The translations under genes and the position numbers were made by a program. Below, in pieces: positions 15,162 to 24,202 of a stretch of DNA of 55,457 bases; within the stretch, counting starts at the first letter, position 1; the number at the start of each line of letters is the position of its first letter. The notes below the pieces were generated by a model that was not told the DNA's origin, made no database searches, and saw only the letters and a program-made list of their open reading frames with translations. Source of the DNA: Clostridiaceae bacterium (GTDB lineage: Bacteria; Bacillota; Clostridia; Lachnospirales; Lachnospiraceae); NCBI GenBank assembly GCA_910575585.1, contig CAJTGF010000032.1, positions 1 through 55,457 of the forward strand, written 5' to 3'.

Positions 15162-16154
15162 ATGACAGATTTAAGCAGATGGATCTATTCTCCGGACATT
15201 GCCGCATGGCTGTCCGGAGGACCCCGGTTAGACCTTTCGCAACAGATAAACTGCATCCTTTCAGCACCTCACAGAACGTTGGAAGATAAGCTGGAAGGGC
15301 TGCGGGGGCTTCGGCAGGAATCCGGCTCTTTAAAGCTTCTGGACGATAAGATTGAAGCAGGAGAGACGCTGATAGAAATCATCTATGATGGAGGCGGGTT
15401 ACGAAATGTTTATGAGACGGATATTTTCTGTTATGGGAGAAAAGAAGAATTTCTGAAAAGGCGGATTTTTACTGTGCCTGGGGCCGGGATTGCGTTTATA
15501 AAAGAACAGATTGAAAAAGCAGCGAACAGGTATGAGATTGAAAAGGATTTATTTTTTGGGGTTCTCCGCAAATTTTACAGGAGAGGCGCCCGGTATATGG
15601 AACTGGAATGGAATATTATCCTGAATTGGGAAGGGAGAATGATCTACTGTCTTCCGGAGACATCAGAGGCAATACGGAAAAATGATTATTGGTTTGGCCC
15701 TATGGATTACCATTACATGAGACTTCCCTTTGCTTCCGGAACGGTTGTGGAAACGGTTGATTCTCCCTTTTTTCCATCCATAAAAGGTGTGATCGTCAAT
15801 AAGGCGGAACCGTGGGAAAAAGAATTTGAACAAAACGGCGAACAATGGCTTTTGTATCCCGATGGCCTGTACAAAAACAGGTGCAGAGGGATTGGAGCTG
15901 TTTTGCTTGGCGATTATACATCCATTACATTTGGCGAAGAATTTGTTCTCCCTTTTATCCAATTTTTAAGACGGTACTATGGAACCTTTTCGGAAAGTGA
16001 GAAATGGATTGAGGAATTAGGGAAATTGGTTGGAGAGGATAAACGGTGCTTTGACCTGATTTTAAAAGACTGGCAGCTTGGCGACAAATCCAGGCCCTAT
16101 GAGAACTGCAGGAATTATGTATATGAATTAAGGGAAAGATGCGGGAAGCTTTAG
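15162..16154 (+). CDS. Hypothetical protein, 330 aa
   Basis: ATG 15162 has AAAGGAGG upstream. It is a soluble protein with alternating strands and helices. Tyr/Trp/Gly-rich segments such as DYWFGPMDYHYMRLPF near residue 175 and GDYTSITFGEEFVLPF near 245 suggest a folded enzyme or binding domain, but no motif is recognised. It stands 77 bases after the PD-(D/E)XK-like gene and 58 before the paralog pair that starts at 16213, all on one strand. Confidence 0.6.
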   Translation: MTDLSRWIYSPDIAAWLSGGPRLDLSQQINCILSAPHRTLEDKLEGLRGLRQESGSLKLLDDKIEAGETLIEIIYDGGGLRNVYETDIFCYGRKEEFLKRRIFTVPGAGIAFIKEQIEKAANRYEIEKDLFFGVLRKFYRRGARYMELEWNIILNWEGRMIYCLPETSEAIRKNDYWFGPMDYHYMRLPFASGTVVETVDSPFFPSIKGVIVNKAEPWEKEFEQNGEQWLLYPDGLYKNRCRGIGAVLLGDYTSITFGEEFVLPFIQFLRRYYGTFSESEKWIEELGKLVGEDKRCFDLILKDWQLGDKSRPYENCRNYVYELRERCGKL

Positions 16155-16212
16155 GAACATCAAGGCGTATGAAACGGAGTAGTACAGCATTGCATTAGAA
16201 ATGAGGTTTGGG

Positions 16213-17328
16213 ATGAACATAAGCGAAAACATGGAAAGGGCCATAAAGGATTACGGCAAAGAAGCATTTTCAGACCATAAAGAGGAAACGTATGCTGCTA
16301 TAAAAGCTGTGTGCCTCTGTGGAGAATTTCTTCAGAATCTGGAGGACTGGGGCAGGAGGCGGGCCGTTTCGGAGATAGGATGGGGGAATACGGAGGAGGT
16401 ATGGAAAGGGAATTTTTTTGAGAATTATGACAACAAATTGCGTGTGGAAGAGATAAGACAATTGAAAGAGGCGCTGGACAGTGGAAAGATGCAGGCGGGA
16501 GAGAAGATACCTCTTAAAAATTTCCTTTGTCAGGGGATTATCCTGATGATGGAGGAAGCGGCAGAGAATCTGTCCCCGGATCAGTGGCTGGAGTTTATGG
16601 AAACACAGATGATGGCAAACCAGTACGGGGATTACCGGGTATTTTTGGAGGCGGTTTACGTTCTGGGGCTTCTTGAAATTTTAAAATATCAGAGCGGAGT
16701 TAATTGCCATTACTTTAGAGGGGATTTTAGAGATGCACAAGATCTGCTTCGCAGTTTTAGAAACCTGGTTCCGGAAGAAGAGATGCAATGGTATGACAGT
16801 GCTTGTGTCGTTTTCTTAAAGGAACTGGAAGACCAAAGGATTGATGCTATGACAAAGGTTTTAAATGAACGGGACCGACGGCTGGAGATGAGACGAAAAG
16901 AGAACGGGGGAATTCCGATTCTGGACCTTTTTCACAGGAAGATGGAGGAAATGGACGGCAGGGAATTTGAACAGTTTGTGAAACAGGAGTACCAGGCGGA
17001 TAAGATTTGGGAAGAAAGCTGGGGAGACGGATGGAAATGGGGTTCTGAATTGAGACTTCGGGCAATGAAGAGCTTTAAAGTCCTGGGATTGATGGAGTTA
17101 TTTGTCTATGGAGACAGAGGATTAAAAGAGCGGCTTTTTCAATGCCTGCCGGAAGAAGAGAAAATGATACTTATGGAGTGGTGGATGGCAGAGTATTATC
17201 CCGAAGAGATCTATGGGTTGGAACAGAGATTGATTGGTATGCTTACGGCGGCACATGGCGGATGGGAACATGAATATGAAAAGGAACTGCGTGGTTCTCT
17301 GGAAAAAATCATAGGAAGAAATTTGTAG
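16213..17328 (+). CDS. Hypothetical protein, first member of a paralog pair
   Basis: 371 residues from ATG 16213 (MNISENMERAIKDYGKEAF); an in-frame ATG at 16201 lacks a ribosome site. It is all-helical and acidic. It shares three blocks with the protein at 17396: the N-terminal KxAxxxFxxHKE pattern, the middle FRxxVPEExxxxYD pattern, and a C-terminal block ending in EWWMAEY versus DEWMHNR. The C-terminal block recalls FliG-like helical repeats, but this is weak. No function is known. Confidence 0.6.
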   Translation: MNISENMERAIKDYGKEAFSDHKEETYAAIKAVCLCGEFLQNLEDWGRRRAVSEIGWGNTEEVWKGNFFENYDNKLRVEEIRQLKEALDSGKMQAGEKIPLKNFLCQGIILMMEEAAENLSPDQWLEFMETQMMANQYGDYRVFLEAVYVLGLLEILKYQSGVNCHYFRGDFRDAQDLLRSFRNLVPEEEMQWYDSACVVFLKELEDQRIDAMTKVLNERDRRLEMRRKENGGIPILDLFHRKMEEMDGREFEQFVKQEYQADKIWEESWGDGWKWGSELRLRAMKSFKVLGLMELFVYGDRGLKERLFQCLPEEEKMILMEWWMAEYYPEEIYGLEQRLIGMLTAAHGGWEHEYEKELRGSLEKIIGRNL

Positions 17329-17335
17329 ACGAAAG

Positions 17336-17366
17336 GTAACAGTTCAAGGGTTATCTGAATTGTTAC
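17336..17366. repeat. Interspersed palindromic repeat (family member c)
   Basis: GTAAC-A-GTTCA (17336-17346) pairs with TGAAT-T-GTTAC (17356-17366), 11 bp with one G-T pair, loop AGGGTTATC. It lies between two paralogous genes. Confidence 0.65.
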
Positions 17367-17395
17367 GACGAAAGAAATGATAGGGATGAGAACGG

Positions 17396-18238
17396 ATGGA
17401 TAAGCCTGTTGAAATATTGAAAAGGAAAGCGGCAAGGTATGCCAGGGATTCCTTTGAGGAACACAAGGAGCAGATTTTTGGGGCGCTGCAAGTCATAGAG
17501 CAGATTGCTTGTCTGTATGGTGAAATATGTAGTACGTTTTTTAGCTCTGTGTTTGGGGACGTTGTGGAGTACACTCGAAAAGATGCTGTGGAGCAGTGTG
17601 TGGCTGAAACGGATGCGCCTTTGAAGGAACTGCTGGTACATTTGCTTTGCAAGGAATCCGATGAGGAACTGTACGGGGATTGTATGAATGAAGAAATTAT
17701 GACCTGGGTGGATGACAACAAATATGAGGGATATGAGTGGTATATTGCCTATCTGTATTTGACAGGCGTGCAATATTTTGATACATATTTTGTTGATTGG
17801 GGGATTGGAACAGAGAGGTTTTACCGTACTTTTCGGGCCATGGTGCCAGAGGAATGGCAGGGGGAGTATGACAGGTATTGCAGACCATGGATTGAAAATC
17901 ACAGGAAAGAAACACTGGCGGGGAATCTGGAAAGGTTAAACGAAAAATTTGAGGAAGAAAGGTCTGTGAAAACGGCTTTCCACAGGATATTTGGAGATAT
18001 GGAACCGGAAAGGATAGGGTATATTATGGGTGAGCTGGATTATAAGACCTTGGCAGCAGGAATCGCATATGCAGAGGAGCCGGTGAGAAATCGTTTTTTG
18101 GAAAATATGTCCTTAAGACAGAGAGGGCTTGTGGTAGATGAGTGGATGCATAACAGGAATCATCAGTATCATTTGAACGATGTACTTGAAGCTATAGACG
18201 CCATCCTGATTGCAGCCGGATTGACAGGGAAGGAATAA
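17396..18238 (+). CDS. Hypothetical protein, second member of a paralog pair
   Basis: 280 residues from ATG 17396; the ribosome site is weak (AGGGATGAG). It begins MDKPVEILKRKAARYARDSF and is helical and acidic. It shares the N-terminal, middle and C-terminal blocks of the 371-residue protein just upstream but is shorter in the middle. The C-terminal part (MGELDYKTLAAGIAYAEEPV, then NMSLRQRGLVVDEWM) resembles the helical repeat of FliG-type proteins, where an LDxxTLAxxL pattern precedes NMSxR. The similarity is by eye only and does not imply a flagellar role. Confidence 0.6.
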   Translation: MDKPVEILKRKAARYARDSFEEHKEQIFGALQVIEQIACLYGEICSTFFSSVFGDVVEYTRKDAVEQCVAETDAPLKELLVHLLCKESDEELYGDCMNEEIMTWVDDNKYEGYEWYIAYLYLTGVQYFDTYFVDWGIGTERFYRTFRAMVPEEWQGEYDRYCRPWIENHRKETLAGNLERLNEKFEEERSVKTAFHRIFGDMEPERIGYIMGELDYKTLAAGIAYAEEPVRNRFLENMSLRQRGLVVDEWMHNRNHQYHLNDVLEAIDAILIAAGLTGKE

Positions 18239-18243
18239 AGGGA

Positions 18244-18299
18244 GATTTTTGACACGTCATATATATGTCGTTTTTCCTGTGATTGATGTGATATACTGC
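18244..18299 (+). promoter_or_regulatory. Palindrome-controlled promoter, copy 2
   Basis: CGTCATATATATGTCG (18255-18270, one mismatch from a perfect palindrome) is followed after the same distance as at 9086 by an extended -10, TGATATACT (TATACT 18292-18297). Over 56 positions about three quarters are identical to 9075-9130 without any gap, although the downstream genes are unrelated. Confidence 0.6.
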
Positions 18300-18347
18300 C
18301 ACTATCAAAGACGCACATTGACAATCATTCACTTTTGGAGGTAATGG

Positions 18348-18953
18348 ATGGATTATTTATGTCTGGCAGTTTGGAGAGAAGTGGCAAGAAGTGAAAGCGG
18401 CAGCAGGGAACAGGCCCAGGAGTATTTTTGGGAGAGATTCGGGGACGGTTTCATGGCAAAGCTGGAGACGGAAAAGAAGAAACTGGAGGGCAGGATTCGC
18501 TATTATGACCGAAAAGCCGAAAAGCATGTGGGGGAGCGGGAGGTAAGGGACGAATGTTCAAGACGGAGGGACACGGCGCAAAAAGAGCTGGAATGGGTGG
18601 AAAGGCAGTTGGAGGGCGGATGGGAACAGGTTCAGAATTGGAATTATGAAGAAAAACAGGAGTTTTGTTCTGAAATCTTTGACAGTCCTGTTTTTGGGGA
18701 AGCGGTTTTGACGCTCCGCATGGCTAAGATATGCCATATTGGAAGTGATTTTCAGGTTGTGGAGGAAGCGTATTCTTGTATGATGTGGAGGGAGGATGAC
18801 AAAAAGGGAGTCATGGAGGTGCGCAGGGAGATACCGGAAGACGTGGGAAGCTGTATTTGTCTCGATATCTGCCGGGAAAGGCCGGAGACGGTAAGGCAGT
18901 TTGAGAAGAAGATAAAAAGAATGGAAGCAGAGGCCAGGAGAAAGTTTCGGTAA
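18348..18953 (+). CDS. Hypothetical charged, partly coiled-coil protein
   Basis: 201 residues; ATG 18348 has GGAGG 7 bases upstream, while ATG 18344 opens only a short frame. Residues about 40-90 (KLETEKKKLEGRIRYYDRKA and on) look like a coiled coil, and the tail is also Lys/Glu/Arg-rich. Four or more cysteines lie in the C-terminal half. No family is recognised. It is expressed from a palindrome-containing promoter shared with the gene at 9199, so the two probably answer to the same regulator. Confidence 0.6.
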   Translation: MDYLCLAVWREVARSESGSREQAQEYFWERFGDGFMAKLETEKKKLEGRIRYYDRKAEKHVGEREVRDECSRRRDTAQKELEWVERQLEGGWEQVQNWNYEEKQEFCSEIFDSPVFGEAVLTLRMAKICHIGSDFQVVEEAYSCMMWREDDKKGVMEVRREIPEDVGSCICLDICRERPETVRQFEKKIKRMEAEARRKFR

Positions 18954-18964
18954 TGGGTGAGGCA

Positions 18965-18989
18965 GGTCTGCGCAGTTAATGCGCAGACC
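18965..18989. terminator. Hairpin between hypothetical gene and HTH gene
   Basis: GGTCTGCGCA (18965-18974) pairs perfectly with TGCGCAGACC (18980-18989), loop GTTAA. There is no T run on either side, so termination would be weak; an RNA-stability or regulatory role is equally possible. Confidence 0.5.
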
Positions 18990-19032
18990 GTATGTCGGTT
19001 AAATGGATTTGCATATGAATTGGGGGATTTTT

Positions 19033-19605
19033 ATGAGTGAAATGGAGAAGATGGTACGGATTGAACGTCAGTTGCGGCTTTATGAAGTTGTATGTCAGCT
19101 TGCCATTGTCCAGTTTTCTGATGTGTGTGAGATATTTCCTTACAATATGCGCTTGCTGCAGCGTGACCTGGCGGATTTAAGGGATGCGGGGCTGGTGAGC
19201 GTGAAATATTCGAAAAAGGGAAAGGGGTATGTGAAAACAGGAGTACCGGAATTTAATGAAGGGACAAAGCCATGCAAAAAGACTCATTTGAAACGGCTGC
19301 ACCGTCTGGGAGTCCTGATGTCTGAACTGGTAAATGAGGATATTCCTTTGTGGGAAAAGAAGGACAACCAGGAGAATGGTGATGTTCAGGAGTATGTTAC
19401 TTCAAAGGATTCTTATAATGAACTGTTTCCCGGTTTGTCGGAGCGGACAAGGCAGAGGGATTTTGAGGTTCTGCGGAATATTGGATATGATGTTGGCTAT
19501 ATTCCGGATGAACATCGTTTTTATCAGGATGATTATCGTTTCCCTCTGGGGTGGTCGAATGTGAGGGAGGAAATTGATGATGATTTTGTGGACGGGAACT
19601 GGTAA
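19033..19605 (+). CDS. Two-HTH transcriptional regulator
   Basis: 190 residues from ATG 19033 (MSEMEKMVRIERQLRLYEVV), GGGGGA 5 bases upstream. Two winged-HTH-like segments are visible: residues about 8-65 with MRLLQRDLADLRDAGLVSVK, and about 130-180 with LSERTRQRDFEVLRNIGYDV. Both follow the DeoR/YafY pattern of a recognition helix in a RDLxxLRxxG context. There is no WYL sensor domain, so the ligand is unknown. It ends 5 bases before the tandem-repeat stretch that precedes the MBL gene. Confidence 0.7.
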   Translation: MSEMEKMVRIERQLRLYEVVCQLAIVQFSDVCEIFPYNMRLLQRDLADLRDAGLVSVKYSKKGKGYVKTGVPEFNEGTKPCKKTHLKRLHRLGVLMSELVNEDIPLWEKKDNQENGDVQEYVTSKDSYNELFPGLSERTRQRDFEVLRNIGYDVGYIPDEHRFYQDDYRFPLGWSNVREEIDDDFVDGNW

Positions 19606-19634
19606 GGAGGGTGAAAATTTTCGGCGTAGTCAGT

Positions 19635-19869
19635 GAGGAGGAACAGGAGCGCAGGCTTTTGTCGGTGCAGTTCATGAGGAGGAACAGGAGCGTAGGCTTT
19701 TTGTCAGTGCAGTCAATGAGGAGGAACAGGAGCGCAGGCTTTTTGTCAGTGCAGTCAATGAGGTGGAGCAGGAGCGCAGGCTTTTTGTCGGCGCAGTCAA
19801 TGAGGTGGAGCAGGAGTGTAGGCTTTTTGTCAGCGCAGTTAATGAGGTGGAAAGGGAACCCAGGCTTTA
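19635..19869 (+). repeat. 42-bp coding-type tandem repeat (5.5 units) with one slipped unit
   Basis: Units at 19635, 19676, 19718, 19760, 19802 and a partial at 19844. Four are 42 bases; the first is 41 because it has four T where the others have five. In the frame of units 2-6 the repeat reads EEEQERRLFVSAVN and ends with TAG at 19867-19869, just before the ribosome site of the MBL gene. The first unit is in another frame. This looks like a small coding repeat with a slippage frameshift, or a decayed gene. Confidence 0.7.
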
Positions 19870-19887
19870 GAGGGAGGGGAGATACAT

Positions 19888-21087
19888 ATGGGGACGAAGA
19901 TTAAGGTTATTGGGCAGAATCAGATCGGCGGGTGTGTGGTGTTGATTTCCACGGGGCAGTCTAAGATCTGCATTGATTTTGGGGAAAATCTTCCGGGGCA
20001 GCAGGGAAAGGCGAAGAGGGCAAAAATTAACTGGAATGAGGAAATGGTGGACGCCGTATTTTTTACTCATTATCATGGGGACCATATGGGCAGGTTTATG
20101 GAGATTCCTGCCCATATTCCTCTCTATATGGGCGAAGCCGCAAGACAGGTGCGGGTGAATATAAGCAGGGCGCTGCACAGGGAGGATGAATTGGCGGTAC
20201 TTTTGGACAGGGACAGGGTTCGCTGTCTGAAAGCGGGATATACGGTGGAGATGGGGGATATCCGGGTGACGCCGTATCTGGTGGATCATTCGGCTTATGA
20301 CGCGTATATGTTTCTGATTGAGACGCCGGATAAGAGGATTCTTCACACCGGGGATTTCAGAAACCATGGATACCGGGGAAAGGCGTTGTTTGATGTGATA
20401 GATAAGTATATTGTCTGCTATGGCAGACGTCCGGTTGATATTCTTATTACGGAGGGGACCATGATGAGCCGGATGGGGGAGAAGGTGTGTTCTGAGGCAA
20501 AACTTTTGGGGAAAGCCAGAGAATTGTTTAAGGACCACAGATACGTATTTTTAATTTGTTCTTCTACCAATCTGGATTCTCTGGCCTCTTTTTACCATGC
20601 GGCGGCGTCTTACGGTATGGGGATGTACGGCAATTCTTATGTGTATTCCCAGCTTAAGACTTTCCGTGAGACGGCGGGGAAGGCGACTCCTTTTTATGAT
20701 TTTAAGTATGCTTATGAGGCGCGGTTTGATTTTGTTCTGCCTGGGTTGGGCATGACCCAGGAGGAATTTATGAGAAAAAAGGGGTTTGTGGCTGTGATTA
20801 AGGGGGAGCCAGGGTATGAGAAGTGGATTGAGCGGTTTGGGGATTTGAATCCTGTTGTTGTGTATTCCATGTGGGAGGGGTATGTGGAGCCGGGGAATGA
20901 GGCGTTTGATAAAGGGCTTTATGATTTTGTTGAGAAATATCATGGGATTTGCATGCATACCAGCGGACATGCGCCGGCAGAGGTGATTGGGGAAGTGATT
21001 AGGAGGGTTTGTCCAAGGGAGGCGGTTATTCCCATTCATATGGAGAATGGGTTGCTGTTTGACATTGCAAAATTTCCGGCAGTGTAA
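19888..21087 (+). CDS. RNase J/beta-CASP-like metallo-beta-lactamase protein
   Basis: 399 residues from ATG 19888 with AGGGGAG upstream. The MBL motif THYHGDHMG (60-68) is followed by VDHSAYDA, the HTGDFR motif near residue 153 and, in the C-terminal part, HTSGHA and VIPIHME. These are the beta-CASP marks of RNase J-like ribonucleases. It is shorter than RNase J (~555) and lacks its C-terminal domain, so it may be an accessory RNA- or DNA-processing hydrolase. It is followed directly by gene fragments. Confidence 0.75.
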   Translation: MGTKIKVIGQNQIGGCVVLISTGQSKICIDFGENLPGQQGKAKRAKINWNEEMVDAVFFTHYHGDHMGRFMEIPAHIPLYMGEAARQVRVNISRALHREDELAVLLDRDRVRCLKAGYTVEMGDIRVTPYLVDHSAYDAYMFLIETPDKRILHTGDFRNHGYRGKALFDVIDKYIVCYGRRPVDILITEGTMMSRMGEKVCSEAKLLGKARELFKDHRYVFLICSSTNLDSLASFYHAAASYGMGMYGNSYVYSQLKTFRETAGKATPFYDFKYAYEARFDFVLPGLGMTQEEFMRKKGFVAVIKGEPGYEKWIERFGDLNPVVVYSMWEGYVEPGNEAFDKGLYDFVEKYHGICMHTSGHAPAEVIGEVIRRVCPREAVIPIHMENGLLFDIAKFPAV

Positions 21088-21200
21088 AGATTCTGATTCT
21101 CATGGTATTTGACAAGGGTGGCAGGATATTCAATGCCTCCGCATGTGGAGATAATTGCGAAAAGTGGATTGCCAGGCTGGGGAAACGGGATGAATCCCCA
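21083..21200 (+). pseudogene. DUF4869 gene fragment
   Basis: The stretch reads ILILMVFDKGGRIFNASACG, then DNCEKWIARLGKRD, and matches the middle of the intact DUF4869 protein encoded at 26240 at both DNA and protein level. It begins just before the stop codon of the MBL gene and has no start codon, so it is a broken copy. Confidence 0.75.
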
Positions 21201-21207
21201 TCGTCCA

Positions 21208-21430
21208 GGCAAAAGAACTTCGCATGGACAATTTGTTTGAGTTGGAAGACGGCAGTGCAGCTATCCTGGACTATGAGAGTGACGAAGAGACAAAGCAATA
21301 TATTAGGAGGTGGTGGGAATGACGCAGATTGGAAGGATGCTCATGGATGAAGGCAGGCAGAAAAGAGGGCAGAAAAGAAGGCGATATTGAGAGGGCCAAA
21401 AAACTGCTTTGGTATAAGTTTTTCAGATTT
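21208..21430 (+). pseudogene. Rpn/PD-(D/E)XK transposase-family nuclease fragments
   Basis: A first piece reads KELRMDNLFELEDGSAAILD then YESDEETKQYI and stops at TGA 21319. This FELEDGS..ILDYES pattern belongs to Rpn-like recombination-promoting nucleases, where a long middle part normally follows. A second piece encodes a GRKEGRKEGDIERAKKLL tail in a different frame, typical of the C termini of the same family. Start and nuclease core are missing. Confidence 0.6.
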
Positions 21431-21476
21431 TGGAGCATAAATACTAATGTTCGGTACAGAGGAACACCCCCTCGCA

Positions 21477-23168
21477 TCATTTGTTTCTTATCAAAACAGT
21501 TTTGCCCTCGAACGCAAATCCATATTTACGAATCCGTTCCGATGCGACTCCTCTGCTTTCTAAAGCTGCCGCATATCTCTTCCTTTCAATCTGTAGCAAA
21601 GCCTCGGATGCCGTCTCTTCCAAATTTTTTTCTTCTATAGGATCCCGTACCTTAAACTCCATGATAACAGCACAATCCTCCTGCCTTTTTGGCCCTAGCA
21701 TTACATCATATCTGCCAAAACCACTCTCCCGGTTGGAGGTGATCACATACCGATCTGACAGATCCACTGTAAGTCCCAACACAAATCCATGATAAAACCG
21801 TTCCGGTTCCGACTCCTCTGACGGTTTTATCCCGCTGTCAAAATAACTAAACGTAGCCAGCGCTACTTTGTTCATATAACCATTCATGGCTTTTATGTCT
21901 CCCAGAAGCATAGCTTTCACAAAATCATTATACTCTGGAACAAAATCCTTAAACCACCCATCTATCATCTGGCCAAACATAAAACGGACTTCCCGGTTCG
22001 TTAATGCCAGTTCATAAGAGTCTCGTCCCCATTCTTCATCAATAAAATAATGTTTCACCCTCAAATAACCGCTTGCCAGCAAAAGGCTCCAGACCGCATC
22101 CGTTCTGCCGTCCAATTGGCTGAATATAATCTGTTCATCAATCCTGGTTTTGAGAACCCCTCCTTTTAAAAGATTCTCCAACTCCATCTTTATATTCCGA
22201 TTACCTCTTTTAATTATCCTGTTAACCAGACTATTGCTGCTGGTATTGGCCCAGTACATGGAAAGCCGTTTCTTATCCAGAAAATTTAAAATAGATCATG
22301 GATTGTAAATATCCTGTCTTCTTCCAAAGGTAAAGCCATCATACCAATCTTTTACCTTTTGTCTCTTATCATACGCTCCATACTCTTTTAATGCCTCCCA
22401 TACCTCCTTCTGTGTAAACCCAAAGCTGCTTTCATATTTTTTTGAAGTAGTGGTTACTACTTCCAGATTATTTAAATCAGAAAATATAGACTCTTTACTA
22501 ATTCTGGTAATGCCAGTCATAATCGCCCGTTCAAGATAAGGATTCGTTTTAAATGTTGAGTTAAACATCCCTTTGATAAATTCTGTCATTTCTTCCCAAT
22601 AACCATAAACCCAGGCTTCTTGAAGGGGGGTATCATATTCATCCAGTAAAATAATTACTTTTTTTTCATAATACCTGGAAAGATAACAGGCAAGCTCTCG
22701 CAAAGAACAGGAAACTGTGGAATCCGTCATTTCCAATAATATCTTATTGTAAAATCTTCTTTCCTCTTCTTTTAATATGTTACCGGTTAACAAAAAGTCA
22801 AATCTGCTATATAATTTTTGTATAGCCATACAAATCTTTTCCCTTGCCAGAGAAAAAGTATTTGCCTTAATATCCGCGAAACTCAAAAAAATCACCGGAT
22901 ATGTTCCCTGAAGCTTTTGATATTTTTCATCCTCCCATATGGATAATCCTTCAAATATCTCTCCCTTATTTTTATATTCTACAGAAAGAAATCTCTCCAG
23001 CATATTCATATTTAGGGTTTTCCCAAAACGCCTGGGGCGTGTAATCAATGTTACCTCGTCTTTGTTTTCCCACCATTCTCTAATAAAACCGGTCTTATCA
23101 ATATAAAAGCAAGATTCCACTATCAATTTCTCAAAACTCTGGATCCCTATCCCTACAGTCCTTGCCAT
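21477..23168 (-). pseudogene. AAA-ATPase-like / PD-(D/E)XK family gene with in-frame TGA
   Basis: The gene starts at ATG 23168. Its first 290 codons cover the AAA_ATPase-like domain: YIDKTGFIREWW, the P-loop RPRRFGKTL, and Walker B ILLDEYDTPL. They stop at TGA (22298-22296) within DIYNP-stop-SILNFLDKK. Reading continues in the same frame to 21477 with the expected PDDEXK_9-type half, including YDVMLGP and IMEFKV with nuclease-like Asp, Glu and Lys. Relatives usually have NPWS here, so a single TGG to TGA change explains the break. The upstream part has its own start; ATG 22259 could restart the rest. These genes are common in gut Firmicutes and Bacteroidetes; their role is unclear. Confidence 0.8.
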
Positions 23169-23222
23169 TATAGTCTCTCCTTATATCTCTTATTACACCA
23201 ACCATCCTTTACTATATATTCT

Positions 23223-23450
23223 CTATTGTACAAGATACCTGTTTTTCCTTCTGTTTTCGTAATTCCATACTACCATAAACCTCCTGATTTTACAAGCCAA
23301 ATTCAGTCCTTCCGCCTCCTCCCGTGTAAGCCGGGTCGGGCTGTAGTTGGTCATAAAATGGGAGGTTCGACAGTCTTCTTCCATTGCAAAGTATTGAATG
23401 GAATCTTCAATGATTTCGGAAGTCATCACAGGAAACAGGGAGCAGGGCAT
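23223..23450 (-). pseudogene. Unassigned gene remnant after the AraC gene
   Basis: A 75-codon frame with the segment CRTSHFMTNYSPTRLTREEA looks protein-like (balanced composition, no stops), but it lacks a ribosome site and overlaps the abnormal end of the AraC gene. It is probably the tail of some other gene joined here by rearrangement. The origin is not recognised. Confidence 0.35.
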
Positions 23451-24202
23451 ACGGCCGGCTTCTTAAATGCCATGGAAAAATACTGTTCTGAGGAGTAGCC
23501 GCAGTAGTAGGCGATCTCCGGGTAGGAGAGATTAGTGGTGGCAAGGAAATGGCAGGCCCGTTTCAGTCTCAGGTTGGTGATGTATTGTTGGATGGTGATT
23601 CCGTTGATCTCCTTAAACACCCGGTAGAGATAAGTGCGGTCTAAGCCGATGGAGTTGGAGATTTCCTGAACCGAGATATTTTTATAATAAGAATCCTGGA
23701 TTAGAGAAATGGCCTGTTTAACATAATATTCCTTGCTGGACAGAGGTTTAATCTTGCGGTTGCGTTCCATCAGTTTAGAACACAGGGAGTAAAATCGCCC
23801 CAGGGCTGTGTACGTGTCTGAGATGGACGCGGCGTTGAGGGAGATCAGCGGCCCCAGGATGGACGCCAGTTCCTCCACAGGCTCAAAGCGCAGGGTGGGG
23901 GAATCCTTGTCAATGCCTGACAGCTTCATAAGGTGACGGGCATCCATGCCTTCAAACCCAATCCAATAGTAGACCCAGGGGTCCAGGACATCCGACTGAT
24001 ACAAAATAGGGACATTGGGGATAAGAAGAAAACAGTCCCCGGCTTCCAGGTGATAATTCCGGCCGTGAATCTGGTAGATGCCTTTCCCGCCGACAATACA
24101 GTGAAGAACATAGTGGTCCACCACGGTCTGAGAAGAATAATGTCCCTGAATCCTTTGATGTACTTGATCAAAAAAGAGGGGCATCACCTTCTTTACGCTC
24201 AC
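23426..24202 (-). pseudogene. AraC-family regulator truncated at both ends
   Basis: The frame encodes an AraC-type cupin sensor (DHYVLHCIVGGKGIY, then GDCFLLIPNVP) and two HTH motifs (ISVQEISNSIGLDRTYLYRV and NLSYPEIAYYCGYSSEQYFS). After FKK the usual HxGxSPxxYR tail is replaced by PAVCPAPCFL. At the N terminus the sequence upstream of about 24150 is shared, in antisense, with a PhnP-like fragment, so the first residues are foreign. It may still fold, but both ends coincide with junctions. It would have regulated a sugar locus. Confidence 0.65.
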
